Source: E44-bin46 sp964354655 (GTDB lineage Bacteria; Chloroflexota; Dehalococcoidia; Dehalococcoidales; E44-bin46). Taken from it: a stretch of DNA of 40,570 bases. Below the pieces are notes generated by a model that ran no database searches, was not told the origin of the DNA, and saw only the letters and a program-made list of their open reading frames with translations. The position numbers and the translations under genes are program-made. The stretch spans positions 1 to 40,570 of the forward strand of contig CAYHAL010000012.1 in the NCBI GenBank assembly GCA_964354655.1, written 5' to 3'. Positions 1-6,839 of this stretch are shown here, piece by piece (the stretch's first letter is position 1; each line of letters starts with the position of its first letter).

Positions 1-59
1 AAACCTATTATATAGCACCACCGCAGACTGGTTCAAAGGAGCACAAAGGAATTTCGTGA

Positions 60-120
60 ATTTTCGGGAAACAATTCATATCTGATTAGCTTTGGAATTG
101 TTTCCAACTTTATGTCAAGT
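60..120. repeat. Hairpin repeat, copy 1
   Basis: A roughly 61-bp unit with a perfect 11-bp inverted repeat (GGAAACAATTC at 67-77, GAATTGTTTCC at 95-105) around a 17-nt loop. A near-identical unit in the same orientation lies at 17886-17946. The loop sequence is conserved as well as the arms, so this is a dispersed repeat rather than two chance terminators. The rest of 1-187 shows no gene. Confidence 0.75.
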
Positions 121-187
121 TTTTACTGATGAGGTTGTTTAGCAACCTTTTTAGGAAGGGCTTGATAAGGAAGTGAGGGGGAGGTTG

Positions 188-493
188 TTAAAAAACAGTT
201 TTCGCCAGAGAAGCTTCAATGATTTGCCTTTCCTCTTCAGTTAGCCCATAGAGTTCATAGACTTTCTGGTCGATCTCATCGTCAGTGCGCTTGATTTCAC
301 TGAGTAGCTCATCCCGCTCATAACCGTAAGTGTCACGAATGGGAGCCAGCCGTTTATTCAGTTCCAGCACTCTATCTACTAAAGCCACCAAATCATCATG
401 CCTCTTCTTTTCTTTCGGGTTAGCGAAGTCAATACGGCGGATGGGAAGATTTCTCAGGAACCTTGCGGATATAAAAGTGGCGGGAAAAGCGGT
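188..493 (-). pseudogene. C-terminal remnant of a type IIG restriction-modification / N6 DNA methylase protein
   Basis: The minus frame is open from about 493 to a TAA at 188-190 and encodes about 101 residues. It contains LPIRRIDFANPKEK, then RHDDLVALVDRVLELNKRLAP, and ends with a VYELYGLTEEER-like tail. This is the usual extreme C-terminus of large Eco57I/type IIG fused methylase-nucleases: the end of the target recognition domain plus a coiled helix. Those proteins are around 1000 residues long. Here a stop lies directly upstream (494-496) and the intact arsR promoter begins at 523, so only the tail survives. Similarity-looking sequence continues in another frame past the stop, consistent with decay. 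The shorter reading from the TTG near 391 is not a credible gene. The family call is from recognition of the tail motif. Confidence 0.7.
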
Positions 494-522
494 TCAAAGA
501 AACATCTAAATGTGAGGAGGTA

Positions 523-551
523 TTGACGGATAAAAGGAAAGGCAGTATAAT
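523..551 (+). promoter_or_regulatory. Promoter of the ars operon
   Basis: TTGACG at 523-528 and a perfect TATAAT at 546-551 are separated by 17 bp. This is a near-consensus housekeeping promoter 43 bp upstream of arsR. Confidence 0.8.
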
Positions 552-558
552 ATTCGGG

Positions 559-580
559 TATGCACATATACGCATATAAT
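559..580 (+). promoter_or_regulatory. Candidate ArsR operator
   Basis: TATGC (559-563) and GCATA (572-576) flank an AT-rich centre just downstream of the -10 box, where ArsR-type repressors commonly bind. Assignment as the ArsR site is inferred from position and dyad symmetry only. Confidence 0.45.
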
Positions 581-593
581 CCAGGAGGGAGCT

Positions 594-953
594 ATGGAGG
601 ACTTAATTAAAGCCCTAAAAGCACTCTCTGATGAGACAAGGCTCAGGATTCTTAACCTGCTTCTGGAGAGGGAGTGTTGTGTTTGCGAGATTATGCAAGC
701 CTTGGATATATCCCAGTCTAGAGCTTCGCGCAACCTTGGCATACTTCAAGATGCCGGTTTCTTGAAGTCAAGACGTGATGGACTATGGATAGTTTATTCC
801 GTGGACTGGCAGGCAGCCAATCGCTACGCTACTCCCCTGACCAAGCTGCTTAAGGATTCTGCTGTCAGCAACGAGGTATTGACACAGGACAAGGAAAGGC
901 TAAAACGCGCCGCACGAGTAGGTCCTGGATGTAAGTCGGGCGGTGCGAGCTAG
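594..953 (+). CDS. arsR: ArsR-family arsenic-responsive repressor
   Basis: A 119-residue ArsR/SmtB winged-helix repressor that would release its operator on binding As(III) or Sb(III). The metal site ECCVCEI lies at residues 27-33 (Cys28, Cys29, Cys31), matching the classic ELCVCDL helix of ArsR. The recognition helix follows as SQSRASRNLGILQDAGFL. The C-terminus carries one more Cys in a short GPGCKSGG tail. The start ATG is preceded by CAGGAGGGAGCT, a strong ribosome binding site. It is first in the arsenic operon directly behind a consensus promoter and a dyad operator, so autoregulation is likely. Confidence 0.93.
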   Translation: MEDLIKALKALSDETRLRILNLLLERECCVCEIMQALDISQSRASRNLGILQDAGFLKSRRDGLWIVYSVDWQAANRYATPLTKLLKDSAVSNEVLTQDKERLKRAARVGPGCKSGGAS

Positions 954-1027
954 AGCCTAAGAGGACTAAACAAATAATTTCTTGGAACTTAAACGGGCAT
1001 AGATGCTTACACTGTAGGAAAAATTGA

Positions 1028-2071
1028 ATGGCGGAACAAGTTTTGCTGTCTGGGCTTAATGCCCTGAAAGAATATATTGCTTTACACGTGCTTACATGTC
1101 TCATCCCTGCGTTTCTTCTGGCTGGTGGCATAGTAACCTTTGTTTCACGGGAAGCTATTATCAAGTATCTCGGTGCTGCCACCCGAAAGTTAAAATCCTT
1201 CGGCATTGCCGCCGGTGGCAGCTTCTTCATCGCTGTCTGTTCCTGTACCGTGATACCGGTATCCAGTGGCATCTACCGTGGCGGTGCCGGTATCGGTCCT
1301 GCCTTCATATTACTCTGGGTAGCTCCAGCGGCCAACATTTTGGCTCTAGTTTACACCGGCTCAATCCTCGGTTCTCAGATGGTTATAGCTAGGCTAGTAA
1401 GTGCTCTAGTTATGTCCTTTGTCGTCGGCACTGTTATGTCCTACGCCTTTTACCGGGAAGAGAAAAACCGCGTTTCAACTATCCAGGTGAGTGGTGGACA
1501 GTTGATAGCCAAGAAGAGCCTCATTCTACTTTTGATGTTGGTAGGATGGTTGCTGGCACCGAATTATATAGTGTCCCACGGACCTTACTGGCAAAAGGTG
1601 GTTGTGTGGGCGGTAGGACTGGCAGTGGTAGCGACCTACACTTGGAAGGCCTTCGATAGAGACAGGATTAGAGCCTGGCTCAGGGAGACGTGGTGGTTTG
1701 TACGCACAATCTTCCCTCTACTACTGACTGGTGTCTTTATAGTCGGGATTATCAGTGCTGTTCTACCTCAGGAATGGATTCAGACCTGGCTCGGCGGTGC
1801 CGGTTTGCGCCAGTCATTTTTGGCTACCTTGATTGGAGCTGTTACGTACTTCGCCACTATGACTGAAGCCCCCTTCGTGCACACATTGATGAATCTGGGT
1901 ATGGGTAAGGGACCAGCTTTAGCTCTACTCCTTACCGGACCGGGGATTAGCCTGCCTAGCTGGCTAGCCATTGGCAGGGTTTTTGGGGTGAAGAAAGCCC
2001 TTATCTATGTCCCGACCATTATAGGGCTGGGGACACTGGTAGGATGGGTAGCTGGATTTATTTTAGGCTGA
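1028..2071 (+). CDS. ArsP-like permease (DUF318 family), probable organoarsenical or metal efflux
   Basis: A 347-residue polytopic membrane protein of the PF03773 permease family. It has about eight to ten hydrophobic segments in two halves, and the signature CSCTVIPVSSGIYRGGAGIGP begins at Cys71. The second-half counterpart reads TYFATMTEAPFVHTLMNLGMGKGP. ArsP of this family exports trivalent organoarsenicals; other members are annotated as copper or zinc exporters, so the substrate is not certain from sequence. Its place directly after arsR and in the operon with acr3 and the arsEFG-like genes favours arsenicals. The start ATG has an AGGA-type site 8-10 nt upstream. The length is typical of the family. 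Confidence 0.82.
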   Translation: MAEQVLLSGLNALKEYIALHVLTCLIPAFLLAGGIVTFVSREAIIKYLGAATRKLKSFGIAAGGSFFIAVCSCTVIPVSSGIYRGGAGIGPAFILLWVAPAANILALVYTGSILGSQMVIARLVSALVMSFVVGTVMSYAFYREEKNRVSTIQVSGGQLIAKKSLILLLMLVGWLLAPNYIVSHGPYWQKVVVWAVGLAVVATYTWKAFDRDRIRAWLRETWWFVRTIFPLLLTGVFIVGIISAVLPQEWIQTWLGGAGLRQSFLATLIGAVTYFATMTEAPFVHTLMNLGMGKGPALALLLTGPGISLPSWLAIGRVFGVKKALIYVPTIIGLGTLVGWVAGFILG

Positions 2072-2119
2072 AGCGAGTAAATATCTTAATATAAACGACA
2101 ACAGAAGTAGAGACACATC

Positions 2120-2290
2120 ATGCTTGAAATCAGGAAGACGGCAATCGGTCTTGATGAGAAAGAACTGCTTGAGCTGGAGCGAATCATCACCGATAGCGAT
2201 GAAAAAGAGGCACTTAGATTTCTAAAGAAGGTCTATGACAGGGTAGAGCGTTCCCAACGTCGTTGTGAGGCGTACCATGCTCGAGATTAG
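2120..2290 (+). CDS. Small conserved-looking protein, tandem paralogue A
   Basis: A 56-residue charged protein beginning MLEIRKTAIGLDEKELLELERI. It is predicted helical and has no membrane segment. It is clearly a paralogue of the next gene: about 35 of the first 45 residues are identical or similar (LEIRK-AI--DE-ELL-LERI-TD-DEKEALRFLKK-VYD). Its last codons overlap the next gene by 14 nt in another frame. I do not recognise the family. Its place between the ars permease and the redox/ArsF/ArsG genes suggests an accessory role in metalloid handling. The C-terminus is shorter than that of the copy, so it may be a truncated duplicate. Confidence 0.65.
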   Translation: MLEIRKTAIGLDEKELLELERIITDSDEKEALRFLKKVYDRVERSQRRCEAYHARD

Positions 2291-2492
2291 AAAGGCAGCT
2301 ATTGCCTTTGATGAGAATGAGCTTCTTCAGCTAGAGCGAATCGTTACTGACCGTGACGAGAAAGAAGCACTCAGGTTCCTCAAGAAGTCAGTCTATGACA
2401 AGATAGCCCGTTCGCAGCAGGGGAGGCTGAAATCTCATCTGGATACAGGAGACGACGTGGTGGAAAGGTTCAAGAAGAGAGGTAGAAAATGA
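2277..2492 (+). CDS. Small conserved-looking protein, tandem paralogue B
   Basis: Starting from the ATG at 2277, this gives a 71-residue protein that begins MLEIRKAAIAFDENELLQLERI and continues with a basic tail ending KKRGRK. A GTG at 2265 would add four residues, but the ATG aligns with the paralogue's start and has TGAGG upstream. It is about 70 percent identical to paralogue A over the first 45 residues. The stop overlaps the next gene's ATG (ATGA), so the two are probably translationally coupled. The function is unknown. Confidence 0.75.
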   Translation: MLEIRKAAIAFDENELLQLERIVTDRDEKEALRFLKKSVYDKIARSQQGRLKSHLDTGDDVVERFKKRGRK

Positions 2493-2752
2493 ATATCAAG
2501 ATTCTCGGTCCCGGATGTTTCAGGTGTCACCAGTTAGAAAAAGCCACCAGGGAGGCAGCGAAGGAACTCGGTATTGACGCCAGCATAGAAGAAGTTACGG
2601 ACATCAACGAGATTTTAGCCTACCGTATCTTATACACGCCTGGGTTAGTGCTGAACGGGCAGCTGGTCTGTTCCGGACGAGTGCCCACCAAGGCGGAGAT
2701 CTGTAAATTCATCACCGCCGCCCTGGAGAAGGAAGGAAAATCTGCCAACTAG
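2489..2752 (+). CDS. CxxC thioredoxin-like small protein (redox-active disulfide protein 2 family), ArsE-like position
   Basis: An 87-residue minimal thioredoxin fold with the active-site motif GPGCFRC (Cys10, Cys13) right after the first strand. A cis-proline-like segment reads YTPGLVLNGQLVCSGR. This matches the family of very small thioredoxins called redox-active disulfide protein 2. It probably works in the cytoplasm, passing thiol electrons. In ars operons such proteins sit with ArsF- and ArsG-type proteins (arsEFG arrangement), which fits here. The ATGA overlap with the upstream gene indicates tight coupling. A further Cys near residue 61 may contribute to metalloid binding. Assigning it as ArsE itself is inference. 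Confidence 0.8.
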   Translation: MNIKILGPGCFRCHQLEKATREAAKELGIDASIEEVTDINEILAYRILYTPGLVLNGQLVCSGRVPTKAEICKFITAALEKEGKSAN

Positions 2753-2826
2753 AAAAGTAAGAGGCTGCAGTATATGAGATGCCGACCTAACACCATTAAA
2801 TTCATTAAGAAAGTGAGGAGACTTCA

Positions 2827-3330
2827 TTGAAAATAGTAGGTTTCATTGGGAAATGCTTGTTGGTATCGATAACGCTATCAATATATCTTTTGCTAACTGT
2901 AAGCTGCACGACATTGCCTGCCACGATTCCGGGAGGCAACGGAGAAGAAAGCGCTCCAATGCCCCCACCTGAACCAGGCCTTACCTCAGGGGTGGACCGG
3001 GTAGACGTGGTCTATTTCCACCGGACCAACCGCTGTCAGAAGTGCCTCTATGCTGAGGAACAAACACGCTATACTCTGGAAACTTACTTTCAGAAGGAAA
3101 TGAGCAGTGGCAAGCTCACTTTCAAGTCGGTCGATGTGCAAGACGCCAGCAGCGCTGCTATCGCTGAGAAATACGGTGCCTACGCTTCTCAGCTTTTCAT
3201 CAATACCGTGACGGGTGACACTGAACGCATTGAGCACGTGACCGAGATTTGGCAACTCATTGGAAACGACGAAGCCTTTTGCCTTGCGGTTAAAAATAAG
3301 GTGATGCAAGCTCTAGAGGGAATCCAATGA
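2827..3330 (+). CDS. arsF: ArsF-like lipoprotein with thioredoxin-type CxxC domain
   Basis: A 167-residue protein with a lipoprotein signal (hydrophobic stretch, then LLTVSC with lipid-anchored Cys27) and a Pro/Gly-rich linker. A domain beginning VVYFHRTNRCQKC follows (Cys70, Cys73). The domain resembles the ArsF family, described in Shewanella as part of an ArsEFG system acting on aromatic arsenicals. The TTG start is preceded by GTGAGGAGACTTCA. The stop overlaps arsG by ATGA. The protein would be anchored outside the membrane, next to the CcdA-like ArsG that could feed it electrons. The family call is from motif recognition and neighbourhood; nitro-group reduction is not shown by the sequence. 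Confidence 0.75.
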   Translation: MKIVGFIGKCLLVSITLSIYLLLTVSCTTLPATIPGGNGEESAPMPPPEPGLTSGVDRVDVVYFHRTNRCQKCLYAEEQTRYTLETYFQKEMSSGKLTFKSVDVQDASSAAIAEKYGAYASQLFINTVTGDTERIEHVTEIWQLIGNDEAFCLAVKNKVMQALEGIQ

Positions 3331-4046
3331 CGGATTACGGCGGCCTTATTTTCGGCTCTTCTGGCATCCTCGGTGTTCCTGCATTCGTGGCTTTTTCTTT
3401 AGGCCTACTCGCTGCCGTAAGTCCCTGTCCCTTAGCTACCAACATTGCAGCTATAGCGTATATCAGCCAGAGAGTTACTGACCGCAGGTATGCGGTTACC
3501 ACTAGTGCCCTTTACACCCTAGGGCGGATGTTAGCCTATTCTGTACTCGGTGCGTTAATTATTAAGGCTGGGCTTGAAGTCCCGGGAGTAGCCTCACTAC
3601 TCCAGAACACTGGGGAGAGAGTCCTGGGACCAATCTTGATTGCAGTCGGTGCTATTCTATTAAACATACACAGGTTTCGCTTTGGTACCGGTAATACCAA
3701 GTTATCTTCCCTAGGTGAAAGAGTAAGTCGCTTGGGAATGATGGGCGGTTTCTTAATGGGAATTCTCTTCGCCTTAGCCTTTTGTCCCTACAGCGCTATC
3801 TTATACTTTGGAGTCTTAATCCCGCTAGCCTTTAAAGCTACTGGGGGCATCGCATTACCCGCAGTGTTTGCCATCGGCACCGGACTTCCGGTATTGATAT
3901 TTGGCATTTCGCTATCTTTTGGTGTGAGCCGAGTTTCGGGTTGGTTTAATGCACTGACCCGAGCCCAGAAGACCATTCGCATTGTCACCTCACTAATATT
4001 GATTGGGGTGGGAGTTTACTACGTAGCGCAATGGATACAGGCTTAA
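3327..4046 (+). CDS. arsG: ArsG-like membrane protein of the CcdA/DsbD transmembrane family
   Basis: A 239-residue protein with six predicted membrane helices and two pseudosymmetric cysteine motifs, SPCPLATN (Cys34) and AFCPYSA (Cys153). These are the redox pair of CcdA/DsbD-type thiol electron carriers. In ars operons this subfamily is known as ArsG and has been described as an aromatic arsenical exporter acting with ArsE and ArsF. Here it follows the ArsF-like lipoprotein with a 4-nt ATGA overlap. Two roles are possible: export, or transfer of electrons across the membrane to the outer CxxC protein. The sequence alone cannot separate them. Confidence 0.78.
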   Translation: MTDYGGLIFGSSGILGVPAFVAFSLGLLAAVSPCPLATNIAAIAYISQRVTDRRYAVTTSALYTLGRMLAYSVLGALIIKAGLEVPGVASLLQNTGERVLGPILIAVGAILLNIHRFRFGTGNTKLSSLGERVSRLGMMGGFLMGILFALAFCPYSAILYFGVLIPLAFKATGGIALPAVFAIGTGLPVLIFGISLSFGVSRVSGWFNALTRAQKTIRIVTSLILIGVGVYYVAQWIQA

Positions 4047-4140
4047 ATCAGCTCCCGTGTAATAAGGAAGTGGATTAAGGAGGAAAAAATAAACTGGAAA
4101 AGTGTAAGCTAAAGCAACTTCAAAGTAAAGGAGGCAAAAT

Positions 4141-5211
4141 TTGAATAGCAACCCCAATCAGACTGTAGAAAAGGAAAGAAGGCTGGGGCTGTGGGAGAAG
4201 TACCTTACCCTGTGGGTAGCGTTGTGCATTGGTGCCGGGATAGGGCTGGGAAGGGCATTCCCCCACCTCTCCACGGCACTGGGCGAATTTGCCTATGCTG
4301 GTGTCTCCATACCGGTAGCTATCTGTCTATTCTTTATGATCTACCCCATAATGGTGCAAATACCCTTCACCGAGGTGATAAGAGCAGGTAAAACCCCCAA
4401 GCCAATCGCCGCCACCCTTATCGCCAACTGGGCAATAAAACCCTTCACCATGGCTCTCCTCGGCATGGCGTTTCTGACCGTGGTCTTCAGAGGTTTCCTG
4501 CCTTCCGAGATGGCTCAGTCATATCAGGCGGGACTAATTCTTCTCGGTGTCGCCCCTTGCACCGCCATGGTCCTTATGTGGAGTTACCTAGCCGGGGGAA
4601 ACATGGCGCATACCCTGGTGATGACCGCTATAAACTCGCTGAGCATGGTGGTTCTTTACGCCCCTCTGGCTCGATTTCTGCTCGGCATTTCGGGGATTGT
4701 GGTGCCGTGGCAGACGATAGCCTTTACCGTGGGAATCTATATCGGCACCCCCCTTGTTCTTGGCTACTTTACCCGACGTTGGACGCTTACACAAAGAGGG
4801 ACTGACTGGTTTGAGTCCAGGTTAGTCCCCAAACTACGCATCGTATCAATCACTGCCCTCCTCTGCACTCTGGTGATACTGTTCAGTCTACAAGGTAGTG
4901 TAATTGTGGAGATGCCAGCAGTAGTTGGCATGATTGCCATCCCTATATTCATAAATATCATCGTCGTTTTTGGTATAGCCTATGTCATGTCCAAATTCAT
5001 GCGCCTCGGTTATGAAGACGCAGCGCCGACGGCTATCATTGCCGGTAGTAATCACTTTGAGGTAGCCGTGGCAGTAGCCACCACCGTTTTTGGCCTAACC
5101 TCTGGAGCTGCGCTTGCCACCGTAGTAGGGGTGCTAACGGAAGTCCCGTTTATGCTGTTCCTAGTCTGGCTCTGCAAAAAGACGAGGGGCTTCTTCGCTT
5201 ACAAGTCGTAA
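4141..5211 (+). CDS. acr3: ACR3-family arsenite efflux permease
   Basis: A 356-residue protein with ten predicted membrane segments. Family hallmarks are FMIYPIMVQIPF, ANWAIKPF and GVAPCTAMVLMWSYL; Cys140 in the last is the conserved ACR3 cysteine needed for As(OH)3 transport. Later segments include GSNHFEVAVAVA. It uses proton motive force to expel arsenite. The start is TTG at 4141 behind AAAGGAGGCAAAAT. It is the last gene of the ars operon and ends 1 nt before the convergent QueG-like gene, leaving no room for a separate terminator. Confidence 0.95.
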   Translation: MNSNPNQTVEKERRLGLWEKYLTLWVALCIGAGIGLGRAFPHLSTALGEFAYAGVSIPVAICLFFMIYPIMVQIPFTEVIRAGKTPKPIAATLIANWAIKPFTMALLGMAFLTVVFRGFLPSEMAQSYQAGLILLGVAPCTAMVLMWSYLAGGNMAHTLVMTAINSLSMVVLYAPLARFLLGISGIVVPWQTIAFTVGIYIGTPLVLGYFTRRWTLTQRGTDWFESRLVPKLRIVSITALLCTLVILFSLQGSVIVEMPAVVGMIAIPIFINIIVVFGIAYVMSKFMRLGYEDAAPTAIIAGSNHFEVAVAVATTVFGLTSGAALATVVGVLTEVPFMLFLVWLCKKTRGFFAYKS

Positions 5212-5212
5212 C

Positions 5213-5998
5213 CTAACTTCGTGGCTTGGTGGTGTATGCCTTGACCCGCCGCTTGTGCTCCTCTTTGCCAATGGGGCAGACATCATGGCAGATGAGGCAC
5301 TCAGTGAAACCGCGCTTGGTGTACTTTTTAGCATACTTCCGCCAACCTTCGTTGGGCTCAGCCAGCATCTCCTGAGGGACGATGCATTTCCAGAAGTCAA
5401 CCTTCTTCCCCGGCTCCACCCCCTGAGAGGGTCCGGGGATAATGGCTTTGGTGGGGCAAGCCTCTATACACAGGGTGCAATCACCACAAAGGTCCTCTTT
5501 GAACGGCTTATCGTATGGGAGAACGGCATCGGTTACCACCGAGCACCACCGCACCCGTGGTCCAAGCTGGGGGGTAATGCACAGGGTCTGCTTGCCAATC
5601 CAACCCAGTCCAGCCAAGGTTGCCGCCGCCTTAGCATGGACAAAGTGGGTCACCACCGCCTTGTATCCCGCATCTCGGATTGCCCCAGAGAAGCGATGCG
5701 CCCGCGCCTCAGTGAGCTCATAGTAGAGGTTATAGTATTGAGAGCCAGGGACATCATCAAAGGGAATAGTCCCGTCAGGCAGCACCGAGGTTATCACTGC
5801 ATTAAACAAATGGTCCCAGACATGCATCCCGAGAACAATAACGCTTTTAGCTTCGGGCAAAAAACCATAGGGTATGTCCAAGCACCGATGGGGAGGGAAG
5901 GGTACCTTAGCCAGCTCAGCAGCGTCGACCAGACCGAAAAATTCAAATCCGTGCCTCTGTGCTTCAGCTCTCCACTTCTCCTTTAATTCCTGTGACAT
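5213..5998 (-). CDS. QueG-like double 4Fe-4S cluster protein
   Basis: A 261-residue iron-sulfur protein related to the N-terminal two thirds of epoxyqueuosine reductase. It has the conserved GLGWIGK-type segment at mid-protein, then two ferredoxin cysteine sets, CGDCTLCIEACP and a C-terminal set with CLICHDVCP. QueG acts on tRNA with a corrinoid cofactor, and the same fold underlies reductive dehalogenases. This protein lacks the HEAT repeats of full QueG and is shorter, so it may be a QueG relative with another substrate. A Tat signal, as in reductive dehalogenases, is absent. The start ATG has a strong GGAGGTGAGAA site. It has its own promoter and faces the ars operon tail to tail. Confidence 0.75.
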   Translation of the reverse strand: MSQELKEKWRAEAQRHGFEFFGLVDAAELAKVPFPPHRCLDIPYGFLPEAKSVIVLGMHVWDHLFNAVITSVLPDGTIPFDDVPGSQYYNLYYELTEARAHRFSGAIRDAGYKAVVTHFVHAKAAATLAGLGWIGKQTLCITPQLGPRVRWCSVVTDAVLPYDKPFKEDLCGDCTLCIEACPTKAIIPGPSQGVEPGKKVDFWKCIVPQEMLAEPNEGWRKYAKKYTKRGFTECLICHDVCPIGKEEHKRRVKAYTTKPRS

Positions 5999-6032
5999 TT
6001 CTCACCTCCATTAAAAGTAGGGTTACCTAATA

Positions 6033-6060
6033 ATTGTATCCAAAATTGATTATTAGTCAA
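6033..6060 (-). promoter_or_regulatory. Promoter of the QueG-like gene
   Basis: On the minus strand, TTGACT (6060-6055) and TACAAT (6038-6033) are separated by 16 bp, 35 bp upstream of the ATG. Confidence 0.65.
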
Positions 6061-6098
6061 CGGTTTTACCACCAGGAAAAAACTCCATATATAAAATC

Positions 6099-6128
6099 TT
6101 GCCATAGTCTATATTAATATGGTATAAT
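6099..6128 (+). promoter_or_regulatory. Promoter of the pyr operon
   Basis: TTGCCA (6099-6104) and TATAAT (6123-6128) with an 18-bp spacer, about 105 bp upstream of pyrR. This leaves a leader long enough for the attenuator described next. Confidence 0.75.
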
Positions 6129-6150
6129 AGTAAATTAAGCATGAACCTTT

Positions 6151-6233
6151 AAGCTAGTCCAGAGAGGCTGGCAAGGGAAAGGGATAAGATTAGGCGCAAG
6201 ACCTCTTGCCAGCAAAATGGCAGGAGGTTTTTT
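6151..6233 (+). promoter_or_regulatory. PyrR-type attenuator leader with terminator overlapping the pyrR ribosome binding site
   Basis: The leader has the PyrR-binding loop signature TCCAGAGAGGCT (6158-6169). An antiterminator pairs GCTGGCAAG (6167-6175) with CTTGCCAGC (6205-6213), nine perfect pairs. The competing terminator pairs ACCTCTTGCCA (6201-6211) with TGGCAGGAGGT (6218-6228) around GCAAAA, then has a run of six T (6228-6233). By analogy with Bacillus, PyrR bound to UMP would favour the terminator. Unusually, the 3' arm contains GGAGG (6223-6227), the only ribosome binding site for the pyrR ATG at 6234. The same hairpin could therefore also block translation. Confidence 0.88.
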
Positions 6234-6839
6234 ATGCCCCAAAAAATCGTAATGACCCCAGAGGATATAACCAGGACTCTGGCGCGAATTGCCCATGAAA
6301 TCATAGAGCAAAACAAGCCTCTTGAACACCTTATATTGGTTGGCATACGTACCCGCGGCGTGCCTTTGGCTAAGCGAATAGCTGGCTTCGTAGAAGACTT
6401 TGCCGGATTGAAGGTACCTGTTGGCGCTTTAGACCCCAGCCCGTATCGAGACGACCTACCCTCATCAAATCCGCAACCTGTTACCCCACACACCGATATT
6501 CCAGTCAATATTAAGGGCAAGTCTATAGTCTTAGTCGACGACGTTCTGTATACCGGGCGGAGCACCCGCGCCGCTATGGATGCCCTCATTGACCTGGGAC
6601 GACCAAAATTAATCCAGCTAGCCGTCCTTGTTGACCGCGGTCATCGTGAGATGCCAATACGGGCTAATTATGTGGGCAAGAACATACCAAGCTCAAGATA
6701 CGAGGAAATACAGGTTCGACTAGTTGAGACCGACGGCATAGATGAAGTTGCCATCACCACCATAGCTGAGGAACATCCCATCGGTGAATCGAAGAAAGTA
6801 AGTCAACTGAAAAGGAGTGACCATGGTTCTGGCAAATAG
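6234..6839 (+). CDS. pyrR: PyrR bifunctional pyr operon attenuator / uracil phosphoribosyltransferase
   Basis: A 201-residue type I phosphoribosyltransferase. The PRPP loop reads VLVDDVLYTGRSTRAAMDAL, and an RTRGVPLAKRIA segment lies near residue 40. PyrR binds the pyr leader RNA with UMP as co-effector and has weak uracil phosphoribosyltransferase activity. The RNA target is visible just upstream. The C-terminus is about 15-20 residues longer than in Bacillus PyrR and overlaps pyrB. The start is set by GGAGG six nt upstream of the ATG. Confidence 0.95.
   Translation: MPQKIVMTPEDITRTLARIAHEIIEQNKPLEHLILVGIRTRGVPLAKRIAGFVEDFAGLKVPVGALDPSPYRDDLPSSNPQPVTPHTDIPVNIKGKSIVLVDDVLYTGRSTRAAMDALIDLGRPKLIQLAVLVDRGHREMPIRANYVGKNIPSSRYEEIQVRLVETDGIDEVAITTIAEEHPIGESKKVSQLKRSDHGSGK

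Noticed and set aside
865..1272. Long antisense reading frame across arsR and the permease.
   Set aside because: It runs opposite two well-supported genes and has no recognisable motif.
5255..5986. Plus-strand open frame of 243 codons opposite the QueG-like gene.
   Set aside because: A shadow of the iron-sulfur protein; its translation lacks domain features and the reverse strand has both ferredoxin motifs.
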